Origin: Herminiimonas sp.
GTDB lineage: Bacteria > Pseudomonadota > Gammaproteobacteria > Burkholderiales > Burkholderiaceae
NCBI RefSeq assembly: GCF_030655415.1
Contig: NZ_JAURVN010000011.1
Location: forward strand, 1-64,000
Direction of reading: 5' to 3'
DNA: 64,000 nucleotides
A program made the position numbers and the translations under genes. Shown here in pieces: positions 28,254-36,607 of the stretch. The notes beneath the pieces were generated by a model. It was not told the DNA's origin and searched no databases. It saw only the letters and a program-made list of their open reading frames with translations. Position 1 is the first letter of the stretch. Each line of letters begins with the position of its first letter.

Positions 28254-31019
28254 TTACGCGAGACGACCATGACACTGTTTGTATTTCTTGCCGCTACCGC
28301 AAGGACATGGATCGTTACGACCGACCTTCGGCACTTCATTTACTTGCGGCTGTGCACCAGCGTCGCTAGCTTGTGCGGTTGGCGCCAGCAATTCTTCCGG
28401 CGCTGCATCTGGATCAAAATCAGCATGTTGGTAATGCACATTTTCCACATTGGATTGTGACAGTTGTTCTTCTGCCGCTTCGATTTCTTCACGTGATTGT
28501 ATGCGCACGGTCATCACCGTTTTAACTACTTCGTCCTTGATCAGATTCAGCATTTGACCAAACAGTTCGAAGGCTTCACGTTTGTATTCCTGCTTAGGAT
28601 TTTTTTGCGCATAGCCGCGCAGATGAATACCTTGACGCAAATGATCCAAAGCAGCCAGATGTTCACGCCAATGCGAATCGACGCCTTGCAGCATGACGCC
28701 ACGCTCAAAGCCGCCAAACGATTCCTTGCCGACGATACCGACTTTGTCGTCGTAGACGGCGTCAGTTACCTTCAACAAACGCTCAAGCAACTCTTCGTCC
28801 GTGATGTTTGGCTCTGCTTCGAGCACAGCAGCCACTGAGAAATCGATTTGCCATTCGTTGCGCAATACATCATCCAGCGTTTTCAAATCCCACTGCTCTT
28901 CCATCGATTGTTCAGGCACATAAGTGCGGAACAGATCGTGGAATACGCCTTGGCGCAATGAGGTGATCAACTCCGACACATCCTGCGTAGCCAGCAATTC
29001 ATTACGCTGTTGATAGATCACTTTGCGTTGATCGTTGGCGACGTCATCGTATTCCAGCAATTGCTTACGAATATCGAAGTTACGTGCTTCAACCTTGCGT
29101 TGTGCCGATTCAATCGAACGCGAAACAATGCCCGCTTCAATCGGTTCGCCTTCCGGCATTTTCAAACGGTCCATGATCGCGCGTACGCGGTCACCGGCGA
29201 AAATGCGCAGCAAAGCATCGTCCAGCGACAGATAGAAACGTGAAGAACCCGGATCGCCTTGACGACCTGAACGACCGCGCAACTGATTGTCGACGCGACG
29301 TGATTCGTGACGTTCGGTACCAATGATGTGCAAGCCACCAGCAGTAACCACGTGATCATGCAGCGATTGCCATTCGTCACGCAATTTTTGCGCTTGCGCT
29401 GCTTTATCAGCATCGGACAAATCGGGATTCGCCTCGATGATCTGTACTTGTTTGGCGACGTTGCCGCCCAATACGATATCCGTACCGCGACCGGCCATAT
29501 TGGTGGCAATCGTGATTGCTTTAGGACGACCTGCTTGCGCAATGATTTCCGCTTCGCGTGCATGCTGTTTAGCGTTCAGCACGTTGTGCGGCAATTTTGC
29601 TTTAGTCAAAATGCCTGACAACAATTCGGAATTTTCAATCGAAGTCGTACCAACCAATACCGGCTGACCACGCTCGTAGCAATCCTGAATATCCTTCAGC
29701 ATCGCGCCGTATTTTTCTTCCGACGATTTGTAAACCTGATCTTGACGGTCTTTACGTTGGTTCGGACGATTCTGTGGAATCACGACGGTTTCGAGGCCGT
29801 AGATTTCCTGGAATTCGTACGCTTCGGTATCAGCAGTACCGGTCATGCCGGACAACTTGCCGTACATACGGAAGTAGTTCTGGAATGTAATCGACGCCAA
29901 GGTCTGATTTTCATTCTGAATACGTACGTGTTCTTTCGCTTCAACCGCTTGATGCAAACCGTCAGACCAGCGACGACCAGTCATCAAACGACCGGTGAAT
30001 TCATCGACGATCGTCACTTCATCGTTCTGCACCACGTAATGCTGATCCTTGTGATACAGCGTGTGTGCGCGCAAAGCGGCGTACAAATGATGAATCAAGG
30101 TGATGTTGGCAGCGTCGTACAGCGAAGCGCCTTCTGGCAGCAAACCCATGCGCGTCAGGATTTGTTCGGCTTTTTCGTGACCAGCTTCAGTCAACAAAAC
30201 TTGATGCGATTTTTCATCCTTGGTGTAATCGCCAGGGACTTCTACCGTTCCTTTGCCATCGGGAGTTTCTTCACCGATTTGCAGAGTCAGCAACGGCGGT
30301 ACTTCATTGATCTTGTGATACAGCTCAGTATGATTTTCAGCCTGTCCGGAAATGATCAACGGCGTACGCGCTTCATCGATCAGAATCGAATCCACTTCAT
30401 CGACGACGGCAAAGTGCAAATCGCGTTGGACGCGATCAGCCACGTCGTAGACCATATTGTCACGCAGGTAATCAAAACCGAATTCGTTGTTGGTACCGTA
30501 GGTGATGTCGGAGTTGTATGCGCTCTGCTTCACATCGTGCGCCATCTGCGACAGATTGATACCTGTGCTCAAACCGAGCCAGCCGTACAAAGTGCCCATC
30601 CATTCGGCATCGCGTTGCGCCAAATAATCATTGACCGTCACGACGTGCACGCCTTTGCCGACAAGCGCATTCAGATATGTAGGCAGGGTCGCCATCAGGG
30701 TTTTACCCTCGCCTGTGCCCATCTCTGCAATTTTTCCATAATGCAGCGTCATCCCGCCTATCAGCTGAACGTCGAAGTGGCGCATCTTCAAGACGCGCTT
30801 ACTCGCTTCGCGGCAAACGGCAAAAGCTTCCGGCAAAAGGTCATCGATGTTTTCGCCTTTGGCGAGACGCTCCTTGAATTCCGGCGTTTTGGCTTGCAAG
30901 GCCTCGTCCGATAATTTTTCCAGCGCCGGCTCGAAGGCATTGATTTCGCGAACGGTCTTTTGGTATTGCTTGAGTAAGCGCTGATTGCGGCTACCGAAAA
31001 TCTGAGTCAGTAATGACAT
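28254..31019 (-). CDS. secA: preprotein translocase ATPase SecA
   Basis: Motor (921 aa) that drives unfolded preproteins through SecYEG. NBD1 carries Walker A in [16 protein letters not shown] and [19 protein letters not shown]. Next come the preprotein cross-linking domain and NBD2 with [23 protein letters not shown] and [11 protein letters not shown]. The helical scaffold and wing follow, and the C-terminal zinc-binding tail is [14 protein letters not shown], which binds SecB. The length is standard for proteobacteria. It is read alone, with a 290-bp leader gap upstream and a terminator downstream. Confidence 0.98.
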   Translation of the reverse strand: MSLLTQIFGSRNQRLLKQYQKTVREINAFEPALEKLSDEALQAKTPEFKERLAKGENIDDLLPEAFAVCREASKRVLKMRHFDVQLIGGMTLHYGKIAEMGTGEGKTLMATLPTYLNALVGKGVHVVTVNDYLAQRDAEWMGTLYGWLGLSTGINLSQMAHDVKQSAYNSDITYGTNNEFGFDYLRDNMVYDVADRVQRDLHFAVVDEVDSILIDEARTPLIISGQAENHTELYHKINEVPPLLTLQIGEETPDGKGTVEVPGDYTKDEKSHQVLLTEAGHEKAEQILTRMGLLPEGASLYDAANITLIHHLYAALRAHTLYHKDQHYVVQNDEVTIVDEFTGRLMTGRRWSDGLHQAVEAKEHVRIQNENQTLASITFQNYFRMYGKLSGMTGTADTEAYEFQEIYGLETVVIPQNRPNQRKDRQDQVYKSSEEKYGAMLKDIQDCYERGQPVLVGTTSIENSELLSGILTKAKLPHNVLNAKQHAREAEIIAQAGRPKAITIATNMAGRGTDIVLGGNVAKQVQIIEANPDLSDADKAAQAQKLRDEWQSLHDHVVTAGGLHIIGTERHESRRVDNQLRGRSGRQGDPGSSRFYLSLDDALLRIFAGDRVRAIMDRLKMPEGEPIEAGIVSRSIESAQRKVEARNFDIRKQLLEYDDVANDQRKVIYQQRNELLATQDVSELITSLRQGVFHDLFRTYVPEQSMEEQWDLKTLDDVLRNEWQIDFSVAAVLEAEPNITDEELLERLLKVTDAVYDDKVGIVGKESFGGFERGVMLQGVDSHWREHLAALDHLRQGIHLRGYAQKNPKQEYKREAFELFGQMLNLIKDEVVKTVMTVRIQSREEIEAAEEQLSQSNVENVHYQHADFDPDAAPEELLAPTAQASDAGAQPQVNEVPKVGRNDPCPCGSGKKYKQCHGRLA

Positions 31020-31309
31020 GCTTGGATTCTAAAAAAGGCGCCTTGAAACAATCAAATACAGCAACCACCACTTGGGCTGCATCGAATTGGGCTTGGGCTA
31101 AATTATGGATTTTATCATGTGGTTTCCGGCATATTGGGCTTATCAGTCCGGAAACAATAGCTAGTTCATGAAACGGGCACTTGATCTTGCAGCAATCTGA
31201 CCTTTGTAATGCGATTTTGTTCTTGGTCTGACCGTTACAGCACCCTATTCATCGAGAATAAAACGATTATCTGTTTTCACTCCTCATTTATTTCTCACTA
31301 CCACTTACC
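31020..31309. promoter_or_regulatory. intergenic region upstream of secA with TTGGGCT repeats
   Basis: This gap lies between secA and the M23 gene stop. TTGGGCT occurs four times (31072, 31087, 31093, 31134). The last copy is in the loop of an inverted repeat GTTTCCGG (31122-31129) / CCGGAAAC (31148-31155). No SecM-like ORF was recognised. A promoter pair could not be assigned with confidence. Confidence 0.4.
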
Positions 31310-32254
31310 TTACTTGCCAGCCAATCTGGCCTGATTCGCGCCGGCAATCAAGAACTTGTGCGGATCCTGCGCCACGCCTTTGATGCGGACCTCAAAATGC
31401 AAATGCGGCCCGGTCGAACGCCCCGTGGTACCGATATCGGCGATATGCTGACCACGCCGCACGATATCGCCGACATGCATTAACAAACGTGACGTATGCG
31501 CATAACGCGTGATCATGTCATTGCCATGATCAATTTCCATCATGTTGCCGTATTGCGGATGGAATTCCGCCACCGTCACGACGCCGCCGGCAGCCGCCAT
31601 GATGGGCGTACCGATAGGCGCTGCAAAATCGATTCCTTCGTGCATCGTGCTGCGACCTGAGAACGGATCAAGTCTGCGTCCAAACGTGGAAGCGTTATAG
31701 CTGACGTTGACCGGCTGGCTGGTAGGCAACAATTTGGATTTGATCTTGTCTCTCATCAACGTCGACTCAACCACATTCATGTAATCGGCACGGCGCTCGA
31801 CGTCATGCGACATTGCATCGAGCAATGCCTTGAATTCCGACATGGTTAGATCGCGGCTACTGGTGCTATCCATAGGCTCGACGCCGCCGCGGCCCGGCAA
31901 CTCTTTGAAATTAAATTCAGTTGGTTTGACTCCGGCCAAACCTTGTACACGTTCGCCCAAAGCGTCCAGACGCATCAATTGCGCCTGCATTTCACCGACG
32001 CGGCGTGCCATCAAGGCGAGATTTTCTTTCAGGAATTTGTCTTTTTGCGCTTCGTCGCCTTGCGCCACACCCGTGAACATTTCGCGGAATGGGGATGGCA
32101 GACTCGCTGCATTGCTGGATACAAAATAGAACAACAGAGATGTGACTAGCAAAACCGCCGCGATGAAAGCGACGACCACCAACATCAGATGCCGATGCGT
32201 CAAAGTGACGGATTTGGCGTGGGTAAAACGTGGGTGCAACAAAATAATCTGCAT
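31310..32254 (-). CDS. M23 (LytM) family peptidase, membrane-anchored
   Basis: Envelope protein (314 aa): a short cytosolic start, one membrane helix (LMLVVVAFIAAVLLVTSLLFYFV), a periplasmic coiled-coil-like stretch (about 65-115) and a C-terminal M23 domain. The metal-site motifs are present: HEGIDFAAPIGTPIMAA (His and Asp) and HLHFEVR (HxH), so it may be a true peptidoglycan endopeptidase rather than an EnvC/NlpD-like activator. This M23 gene next to secA and lpxC is conserved in Burkholderiales. It diverges from the DUF721 gene by 48 bp. Confidence 0.92.
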   Translation of the reverse strand: MQIILLHPRFTHAKSVTLTHRHLMLVVVAFIAAVLLVTSLLFYFVSSNAASLPSPFREMFTGVAQGDEAQKDKFLKENLALMARRVGEMQAQLMRLDALGERVQGLAGVKPTEFNFKELPGRGGVEPMDSTSSRDLTMSEFKALLDAMSHDVERRADYMNVVESTLMRDKIKSKLLPTSQPVNVSYNASTFGRRLDPFSGRSTMHEGIDFAAPIGTPIMAAAGGVVTVAEFHPQYGNMMEIDHGNDMITRYAHTSRLLMHVGDIVRRGQHIADIGTTGRSTGPHLHFEVRIKGVAQDPHKFLIAGANQARLAGK

Positions 32255-32302
32255 CGCGACTCCCTTGCCTCGCCGGTTGAGGACGAGGTGTGATAAGGTT
32301 TC

Positions 32303-32803
32303 ATGACGATGCGCGCACCCTCATTTACCCCTTTCAAGCAAAGCTCTCCTTTCACTAAAACTGCGAAAGGTGCTGCGGAATTCTTACGTTCCCACGACCA
32401 GATGGCTGCATTGCTACCATCCATCACTCGCATGGCCGCACTGCAAAAAGATTGTGCAGCGGCGCTTCCTGCCATGTTTACGCACTGCGCCGTATTGCAG
32501 TTCGAGGCGGACCAGCTGGTTCTATCGGTTCCGAACGCGGCGCTGGCTGCGAGACTAAAGCAACAATGTCCAAAATTACAAGAGCAATTGTTACAGCGGG
32601 GATGGCAGGTTAATGCAATACGCCTCAAAGTGCAAGTCGCCAAAATGCTTGTAAAATCAACAGCTTCCAAGCAATTGGTGCTGCCAACAGAAGCTGTTTC
32701 TGCATTTAACGAACTCAGCCACACCTTGGAAAACTCGCCACGCAACGAGGCGCTAAAAAATGCGCTCGCAGCATTAATGCAGCGTAGACGTACGGAAAAG
32801 TAA
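32303..32803 (+). CDS. DUF721/DciA-like protein
   Basis: A 166-residue protein with the DUF721 region in its middle (LQFEADQLVLSVPNAALAARLKQQCPKLQEQLLQRGWQVNAIRLKVQV). DUF721 members include DciA, the helicase loader or operator that replaced DnaC/DnaI in many bacteria. Here the usual Trp/Gly-rich start is only partly recognisable, so the link to DnaB loading is inferred. Two ATGs (32303 and 32309) are possible. It is convergent with lpxC and divergent from the M23 peptidase gene. Confidence 0.78.
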   Translation: MTMRAPSFTPFKQSSPFTKTAKGAAEFLRSHDQMAALLPSITRMAALQKDCAAALPAMFTHCAVLQFEADQLVLSVPNAALAARLKQQCPKLQEQLLQRGWQVNAIRLKVQVAKMLVKSTASKQLVLPTEAVSAFNELSHTLENSPRNEALKNALAALMQRRRTEK

Positions 32804-32853
32804 GGTTTTAGGGAGCGACGCAAACGAGCCACACCCCCGCATTAAAGCCTGAC

Positions 32854-33789
32854 TTAGCTCAACACCCACTCCAGATCAGCCTGACGCGCATAGTCTTTAG
32901 GCGCAGATTCGATTTTTTCGAAGGTAACAATTTCATAAGCATCTGGCTGCTCAAGCAGAGCTCGGACCAAAAGATTATTCAGCATGTGGCCGGATTTGTG
33001 CGCGTTATAGCTGGCAATCAGCGGATAACCGACCAGATATAAATCGCCAATTGCGTCCAGGATCTTGTGCCTTACAAACTCATTGTCGTAACGCAGGCCA
33101 TCGGTGTTGAGGATGCGATATTCATCCATCACAATCGCGTTTTCCAGCGAGCCTCCACGAATCAAACCCATCCCGCGCAAGGTTTCCATATCCTGCATGA
33201 AACCAAAAGTACGGGCGCGCGCCACATCTTTGACGTAGGACTCGAAACTGAAATCGATCTCGGCGGTTTGGCCAGTGGCATCGACTGCAGGATGATTGAA
33301 TTCGATGAAAAACTTGAGCTTGAAGCCTTCATAGGGCTCAAGGCGCGCCCAGATTTCGCGATTGCCGCTACCGTGACGTACTTCGACTGGCTTCTTGATG
33401 CGAATGAATTTTTTGGCTGCGTCCTGCTCCTGCAAACCCGCTTGCTGTAGCAGAAACACAAAGGACGAAGCAGAACCGTCCATGATCGGCACTTCTTCGG
33501 CCGTCAGGTCGACATATAGATTGTCGATGCCGAGACCAGCACAAGCGGACATCAGATGTTCGACGGTCGAAACCTTGGCCTCGCCCACTTGCAAAGTAGA
33601 AGCCATGCGGGTATCGCCGACACGCAGCGCTTGCGCGGGCAGTTCGACAACAGGGTCGAGATCGACGCGATAGAACACGATGCCGGTGTCAATAGGAGCT
33701 GGGCGCAGCGTCAATTCGACCTTGGTGCCTGAATGCAGGCCGACGCCGACGGACTTGACTGTTTGTTGGATGGTGCGTTGTTTTAGCAT
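32854..33789 (-). CDS. lpxC: UDP-3-O-acyl-N-acetylglucosamine deacetylase
   Basis: Zinc deacetylase (311 aa, near the usual 305) that catalyses the committed step of lipid A synthesis in the cytosol. It begins [23 protein letters not shown]. Zinc and catalytic residues are visible: His in STVEHLMSA, His and Asp in [18 protein letters not shown], and the catalytic His in [10 protein letters not shown]. The ATG at 33789 gives the family start; the frame is open to 33879, but that lead is non-homologous in style. An extended -10 element lies six bases before the ATG and no Shine-Dalgarno is seen, suggesting a leaderless message. Regulation by FtsH is known in E. coli but cannot be judged here. 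Confidence 0.97.
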   Translation of the reverse strand: MLKQRTIQQTVKSVGVGLHSGTKVELTLRPAPIDTGIVFYRVDLDPVVELPAQALRVGDTRMASTLQVGEAKVSTVEHLMSACAGLGIDNLYVDLTAEEVPIMDGSASSFVFLLQQAGLQEQDAAKKFIRIKKPVEVRHGSGNREIWARLEPYEGFKLKFFIEFNHPAVDATGQTAEIDFSFESYVKDVARARTFGFMQDMETLRGMGLIRGGSLENAIVMDEYRILNTDGLRYDNEFVRHKILDAIGDLYLVGYPLIASYNAHKSGHMLNNLLVRALLEQPDAYEIVTFEKIESAPKDYARQADLEWVLS

Positions 33790-33795
33790 CTGGCG

Positions 33796-33804
33796 ATTAT
33801 AGCA
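33796..33804 (-). promoter_or_regulatory. extended -10 promoter of lpxC
   Basis: The minus strand reads TGCTATAAT, an extended -10 with a perfect TATAAT at 33796-33801. The predicted start of transcription, about 7 bp downstream, falls on the A of the lpxC ATG (33789). The -35 region is poor, as is common for extended -10 promoters. Confidence 0.6.
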
Positions 33805-33914
33805 ATCGTGGGGGGAATTCGCGTGGCGATGGTTGGGGGAATTGTGTTGAAAACAACAGGGGGTTTTGCTTGTTGGCACCAGCGTAAGACGCTCTTTGGT
33901 CTTAATAAAATGTT

Positions 33915-34030
33915 CTCTTGGAGGAGAATCAGTTGCCGGGGGTAGCCCGGCTGCTACTCACTTTTCTTGCTTCGCCAAGAAAAGTAAGCAAAAGAAGGCG
34001 ACCGCGAAGCCGCTGCCCTTCGGGTTCCCG
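33915..34030 (+). repeat. left arm of long inverted repeat
   Basis: This arm is about 90% identical, in reverse complement, to 34381-34500. The core 33934-34030 is the best match. Within it are two hairpins: GCCGGG/CCCGGC near 33935-33951, and a perfect 10-bp stem ACTTTTCTTG / CAAGAAAAGT at 33960-33985 around CTTCGC. An AAGTAAGCAAAAGAAGGCGAC stretch follows in part. Similar sequences recur between genes in several proteobacteria (recalled, not searched). Confidence 0.85.
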
Positions 34031-34211
34031 TCTGTGCAAATCAAAAAATGGGAAGCGAACGAAACTCGCCTGCGGCTCAGACAGCGTTCACTTCTTTTTC
34101 CATTTTCTGCTCCGCACAAACGGCAGCGTCACAGCGGGTGAAGATCAACGGCAACAGCGTTCTCGTGAGCTAACTTGGAGTTCAATGAGTAAGGTAGTTG
34201 ATCTTACGGTC

Positions 34212-34261
34212 GCGGTTGCGGTTGCGGTTGCGGTTGCGGTTGCGGTTGCGGTTGCGGTTGC
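34212..34261 (+). repeat. GCGGTT tandem hexanucleotide array
   Basis: Eight perfect GCGGTT units and a partial ninth run from 34212 to 34261. A perfect short tandem array of this length is prone to slipped-strand length change. It lies between the two inverted arms and is not inside a credible gene; the frame reading it gives only a Val-Ala repeat. Confidence 0.95.
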
Positions 34262-34380
34262 TTTTGACCTTAACCGCATGTGACGTTGCCAAGGCAAGCG
34301 GTCGTCAGGCGGATAAAGAGTGCAAACCTGTTTGAGCACAGCGAGTTTGTTTGTGCTCCCGACTGATGATCGTTTGACTT

Positions 34381-34500
34381 GGGTACCCGCGCAGCGGGCA
34401 ACGGCTTCTGCGTCGCCTTCTTTTGCTTACTTTTCTTGGCGAAGCAAGAAAAGTGAGTAGCCGCCGGGCTACCCCCGGCATACCAACTTTCATCGAAGAG
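34381..34500 (-). repeat. right arm of long inverted repeat
   Basis: Reverse-complement copy of 33915-34030, including the perfect hairpin at 34429-34454. Homology continues weakly outward to about 34500 (GAAGAG against CTCTTG on the left). No flanking target duplication was recognised. Confidence 0.85.
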
Positions 34501-34568
34501 AGAAAGCCATTACCAACAAGAGCACGCACAAAACAAAATAACAAAGCCCAAACCAAACCTACAAACAA

Positions 34569-34603
34569 AAAATGCCGCCCGATCTTTCAATCGGACGGCA
34601 TTT
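34569..34603 (-). terminator. terminator of the peroxiredoxin gene
   Basis: AAATGCCGCCCGAT pairs with ATCGGACGGCATTT with one mismatch around a 6-base loop. On the minus strand the stem is followed by TTTTTTG. It lies about 17 bp after the stop codon. Confidence 0.85.
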
Positions 34604-34619
34604 CCAAAAACAGAAAAAC

Positions 34620-35123
34620 TTAAATCTGTTCCAGCAATTTTTCTGCTGTAGAAACTTCCAGATGACCGCTGTCTTCAACGTTCAATTGTTTGACGACGCC
34701 GTCTTCAACCAACATCGAATAACGTTGCGAACGAACACCCAGGCCGCCTTTGGTCAGATCGAATTCCAAACCCAAAGCTTTGGTGAATGTGCCGCTGCCG
34801 TCAGCGATGAAACGTACTTTGCCGACTGCTTTTTGGTCACGGCCCCATGCGCCCATGACGAATGGATCGTTAACCGAGATGCACCAGATTTCATCAACGC
34901 CTTTGGCTTTGAACTGGTCCGCTGCCTTGATGTAGCCAGGAGCGTGTGTTTCTGAGCAGGTTGGTGTAAATGCGCCTGGAACCGCGAAAATTGCGATTTT
35001 TTTGCCTTTGGTTGCTTCGTGCACCATGACTTTGCTTGGGCCGATTGAGCAAGCTTCAGTTGCTACATCGATGTATTCCGCGAGACGCGCTTCTGGCAAT
35101 TGATCGCCAACTTTGATTGTCAT
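34620..35123 (-). CDS. atypical peroxiredoxin (Prx5/AhpE-like, redoxin domain)
   Basis: Thiol peroxidase (167 aa) that reduces hydrogen and organic peroxides. The peroxidatic Cys lies in AVPGAFTPTCSETHAPGYI, with the PxxxTxxC arrangement complete. The later WCISVNDPFVMGAW motif is typical of the Prx5 subgroup; its Cys may be a resolving residue. There is no signal peptide, so it is cytosolic. The length matches bacterial Prx5 proteins, which use glutaredoxin or glutathione. It sits just after ftsZ on the same strand but behind a terminator, so it is likely transcribed separately. Confidence 0.93.
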   Translation of the reverse strand: MTIKVGDQLPEARLAEYIDVATEACSIGPSKVMVHEATKGKKIAIFAVPGAFTPTCSETHAPGYIKAADQFKAKGVDEIWCISVNDPFVMGAWGRDQKAVGKVRFIADGSGTFTKALGLEFDLTKGGLGVRSQRYSMLVEDGVVKQLNVEDSGHLEVSTAEKLLEQI

Positions 35124-35164
35124 ATGAATTCCTTTGATTAATTTTTACGGCAATGCCGATTAGT

Positions 35165-35190
35165 AAAACGCCGCGCACTTGGCGCGGCGT
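35165..35190 (-). terminator. terminator of the dcw cluster after ftsZ
   Basis: ACGCCGCGC at 35168-35176 pairs with GCGCGGCGT at 35182-35190. The minus strand continues TTTTACTAAT. It lies about 100 bp downstream of the ftsZ stop. Confidence 0.82.
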
Positions 35191-35287
35191 AGAAACCGAA
35201 GTATGCCTTGTTCTGTCGGTTTTTGCAGGTGGTTTGACAACTTTCGTCGCACCACCTACGTCTATTCGTACAGAATTAGTGCATTAA

Positions 35288-36478
35288 TTAGTCGGCTTGT
35301 TTGCGAAGGAATGCAGGAATGTCGTAGGTTTCCATGCCGTTCTTTTCCAGCGCGCGCACCGTATCGGAAGCCGATTCACGACGCCATACTGCCGGCGCTT
35401 TCAAACCGTCAAACGCTGGTTGAGCGCTGCCGTGCGTCATGCCTGCAGCCATACCGGTATTCGCCATCATTGGTTCATTATGCGTACCAGTGCGCAACAT
35501 TGGTGTTTGCACCAGTTGCACGCCTTTACGCGCACGACCCAAGCCGGTCGCAACGACTGTTACGCGGATGTCGTCGCCCATTTCATCGTCGTACGCGATA
35601 CCTTGCGCGATCGATGCATCAGGTGCGGCGAAGGCGCGCACGGTTGCCATGACTTCTTTGATTTCTTTACCTTTGAGACTGCGGCTTGCTGTCACATTGA
35701 CCAACACGCCACGTGCGCCGGACAAGTCGATACCGTCGAGCAGAGGTGATGCAACTGCTTGTTCTGCTGCGATACGCGCACGATCAACGCCGTGCGCTGT
35801 CGCGGTACCCATCATTGCCTTGCCTTGTTCGCCCATGATCGTTTTGACGTCATTGAAATCGACGTTGATGTGACCTGGGACGTTGATGATTTCTGCAATA
35901 CCTGCGACGGCGTTGTTCAGCACGTCATCTGCGTGTTGCAGCCATTCGATCATGCTGTCGTCTTCATAGATCTCTTCCAGTTTTTCGTTCAGGATGATGA
36001 TCAGCGAATCAACATGCTGGCCCAACGCTTCCAGACCTTCGTCAGCGATGTCCATGCATTTTTTGCCTTCGTACGAGAATGGCTTGGAAACGACAGCCAC
36101 TGTCAACGCGCCTTGTTCACGCGCGATTTGCGCAATGATCGGTGCTGCGCCGGTACCCGTACCGCCGCCCATACCGGCCGCGATGAAAACCATGTGCGCG
36201 CCGCGCAATGCGTCTTCGATACGTGGACGTGTTTCTTCCGCCAATTGACGGCCGACTGCAGGCTTCATACCAGCGCCCAAACCGGTTTCACCGATTTGAA
36301 TGACGTTATGTGCCTTCGACATTTGCAAGGCTTGCGCGTCGGTATTAGCGACGATAAATTCCACACCGCTGACGCCGCGGTTGATCATGTGTTGTACAGC
36401 GTTGCCACCAGCACCACCAACGCCAACCACTTTGATCACGGTACCTTGCGTTACATTCTCGAGCATATCGATTTCCAT
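35288..36478 (-). CDS. ftsZ: cell division GTPase FtsZ
   Basis: Tubulin homologue (396 aa) that assembles the Z-ring. The GTP-binding domain starts IKVVGVGGAGGNAVQHMI and has the tubulin signature GGGTGTGAAP. The T7-loop region VDFNDVKTIM supplies the catalytic aspartates. A linker of about 50 residues leads to the conserved C-terminal peptide DIPAFLRKQAD that binds FtsA, ZipA and ZapD. The ATG at 36478 (MEIDM) has AAGGAA upstream; the second ATG does not. Last gene of the division cluster, separated from ftsA by 129 bp containing an inverted repeat. Confidence 0.98.
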   Translation of the reverse strand: MEIDMLENVTQGTVIKVVGVGGAGGNAVQHMINRGVSGVEFIVANTDAQALQMSKAHNVIQIGETGLGAGMKPAVGRQLAEETRPRIEDALRGAHMVFIAAGMGGGTGTGAAPIIAQIAREQGALTVAVVSKPFSYEGKKCMDIADEGLEALGQHVDSLIIILNEKLEEIYEDDSMIEWLQHADDVLNNAVAGIAEIINVPGHINVDFNDVKTIMGEQGKAMMGTATAHGVDRARIAAEQAVASPLLDGIDLSGARGVLVNVTASRSLKGKEIKEVMATVRAFAAPDASIAQGIAYDDEMGDDIRVTVVATGLGRARKGVQLVQTPMLRTGTHNEPMMANTGMAAGMTHGSAQPAFDGLKAPAVWRRESASDTVRALEKNGMETYDIPAFLRKQAD

Positions 36479-36499
36479 GATTATTTCCTTAAAGAAGTT

Positions 36500-36554
36500 G
36501 CAGTTCCCAGTGGCTAGGCCTCACGCGGTGTGACGACTAGCAACTGCCAACTGC
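36500..36554 (-). other. inverted repeat between ftsA and ftsZ
   Basis: GCAGTTCCCAGTGGCTAG (36500-36517) and CTAGCAACTGCCAACTGC (36537-36554) are complementary at 15 of 18 positions around a 19-nt loop. No T-run is present. The hairpin begins 22 bases upstream of the ftsZ start and could affect ftsZ mRNA processing or translation, or lie next to an ftsZ promoter. Confidence 0.5.
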
Positions 36555-36607
36555 TGGTTAATACATAAATTAAAATTAAATACAAAAACTAAAACTTGAA
36601 GCCAAAC

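Larger units (their letters stand above)
33790..34619. other. 830-bp non-coding region lpxC-peroxiredoxin with inverted-repeat element
   Basis: No real gene is seen. From the lpxC side it holds the lpxC promoter, about 110 bp of unique sequence, the left arm (33915-34030) and a central stretch with short AAAATGG/CCATTTT inverted repeats near 34045-34110. The GCGGTT array (34212-34261), the right arm (34381-34500) and the peroxiredoxin terminator (34569-34603) follow. ORFs across the arms are low-complexity and basic (RRPRSRCPSG type), and occur in both arms because the arms are copies. Confidence 0.75.

Noticed and set aside
29742..30914. 390-codon open frame on the plus strand
   Set aside because: It is antisense to secA and has no ribosome binding site or recognisable domain; secA is certain.
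34212..34261. CRISPR-like array
   Set aside because: The unit is 6 bp and contiguous, with no spacers; it is a microsatellite-type tandem repeat.
33918..34283. Basic ORF ending in a Val-Ala repeat
   Set aside because: It reads through the inverted-repeat arm and the GCGGTT array; the same peptide appears in the other arm because of the DNA repeat.
33915..34500. Insertion sequence
   Set aside because: No transposase frame and no target-site duplication; only a non-autonomous or structural repeat can be supported.
34305..34568. Minus-strand basic ORF in the right arm
   Set aside because: Mirror of the left-arm ORF; repeat-derived and without a ribosome binding site.
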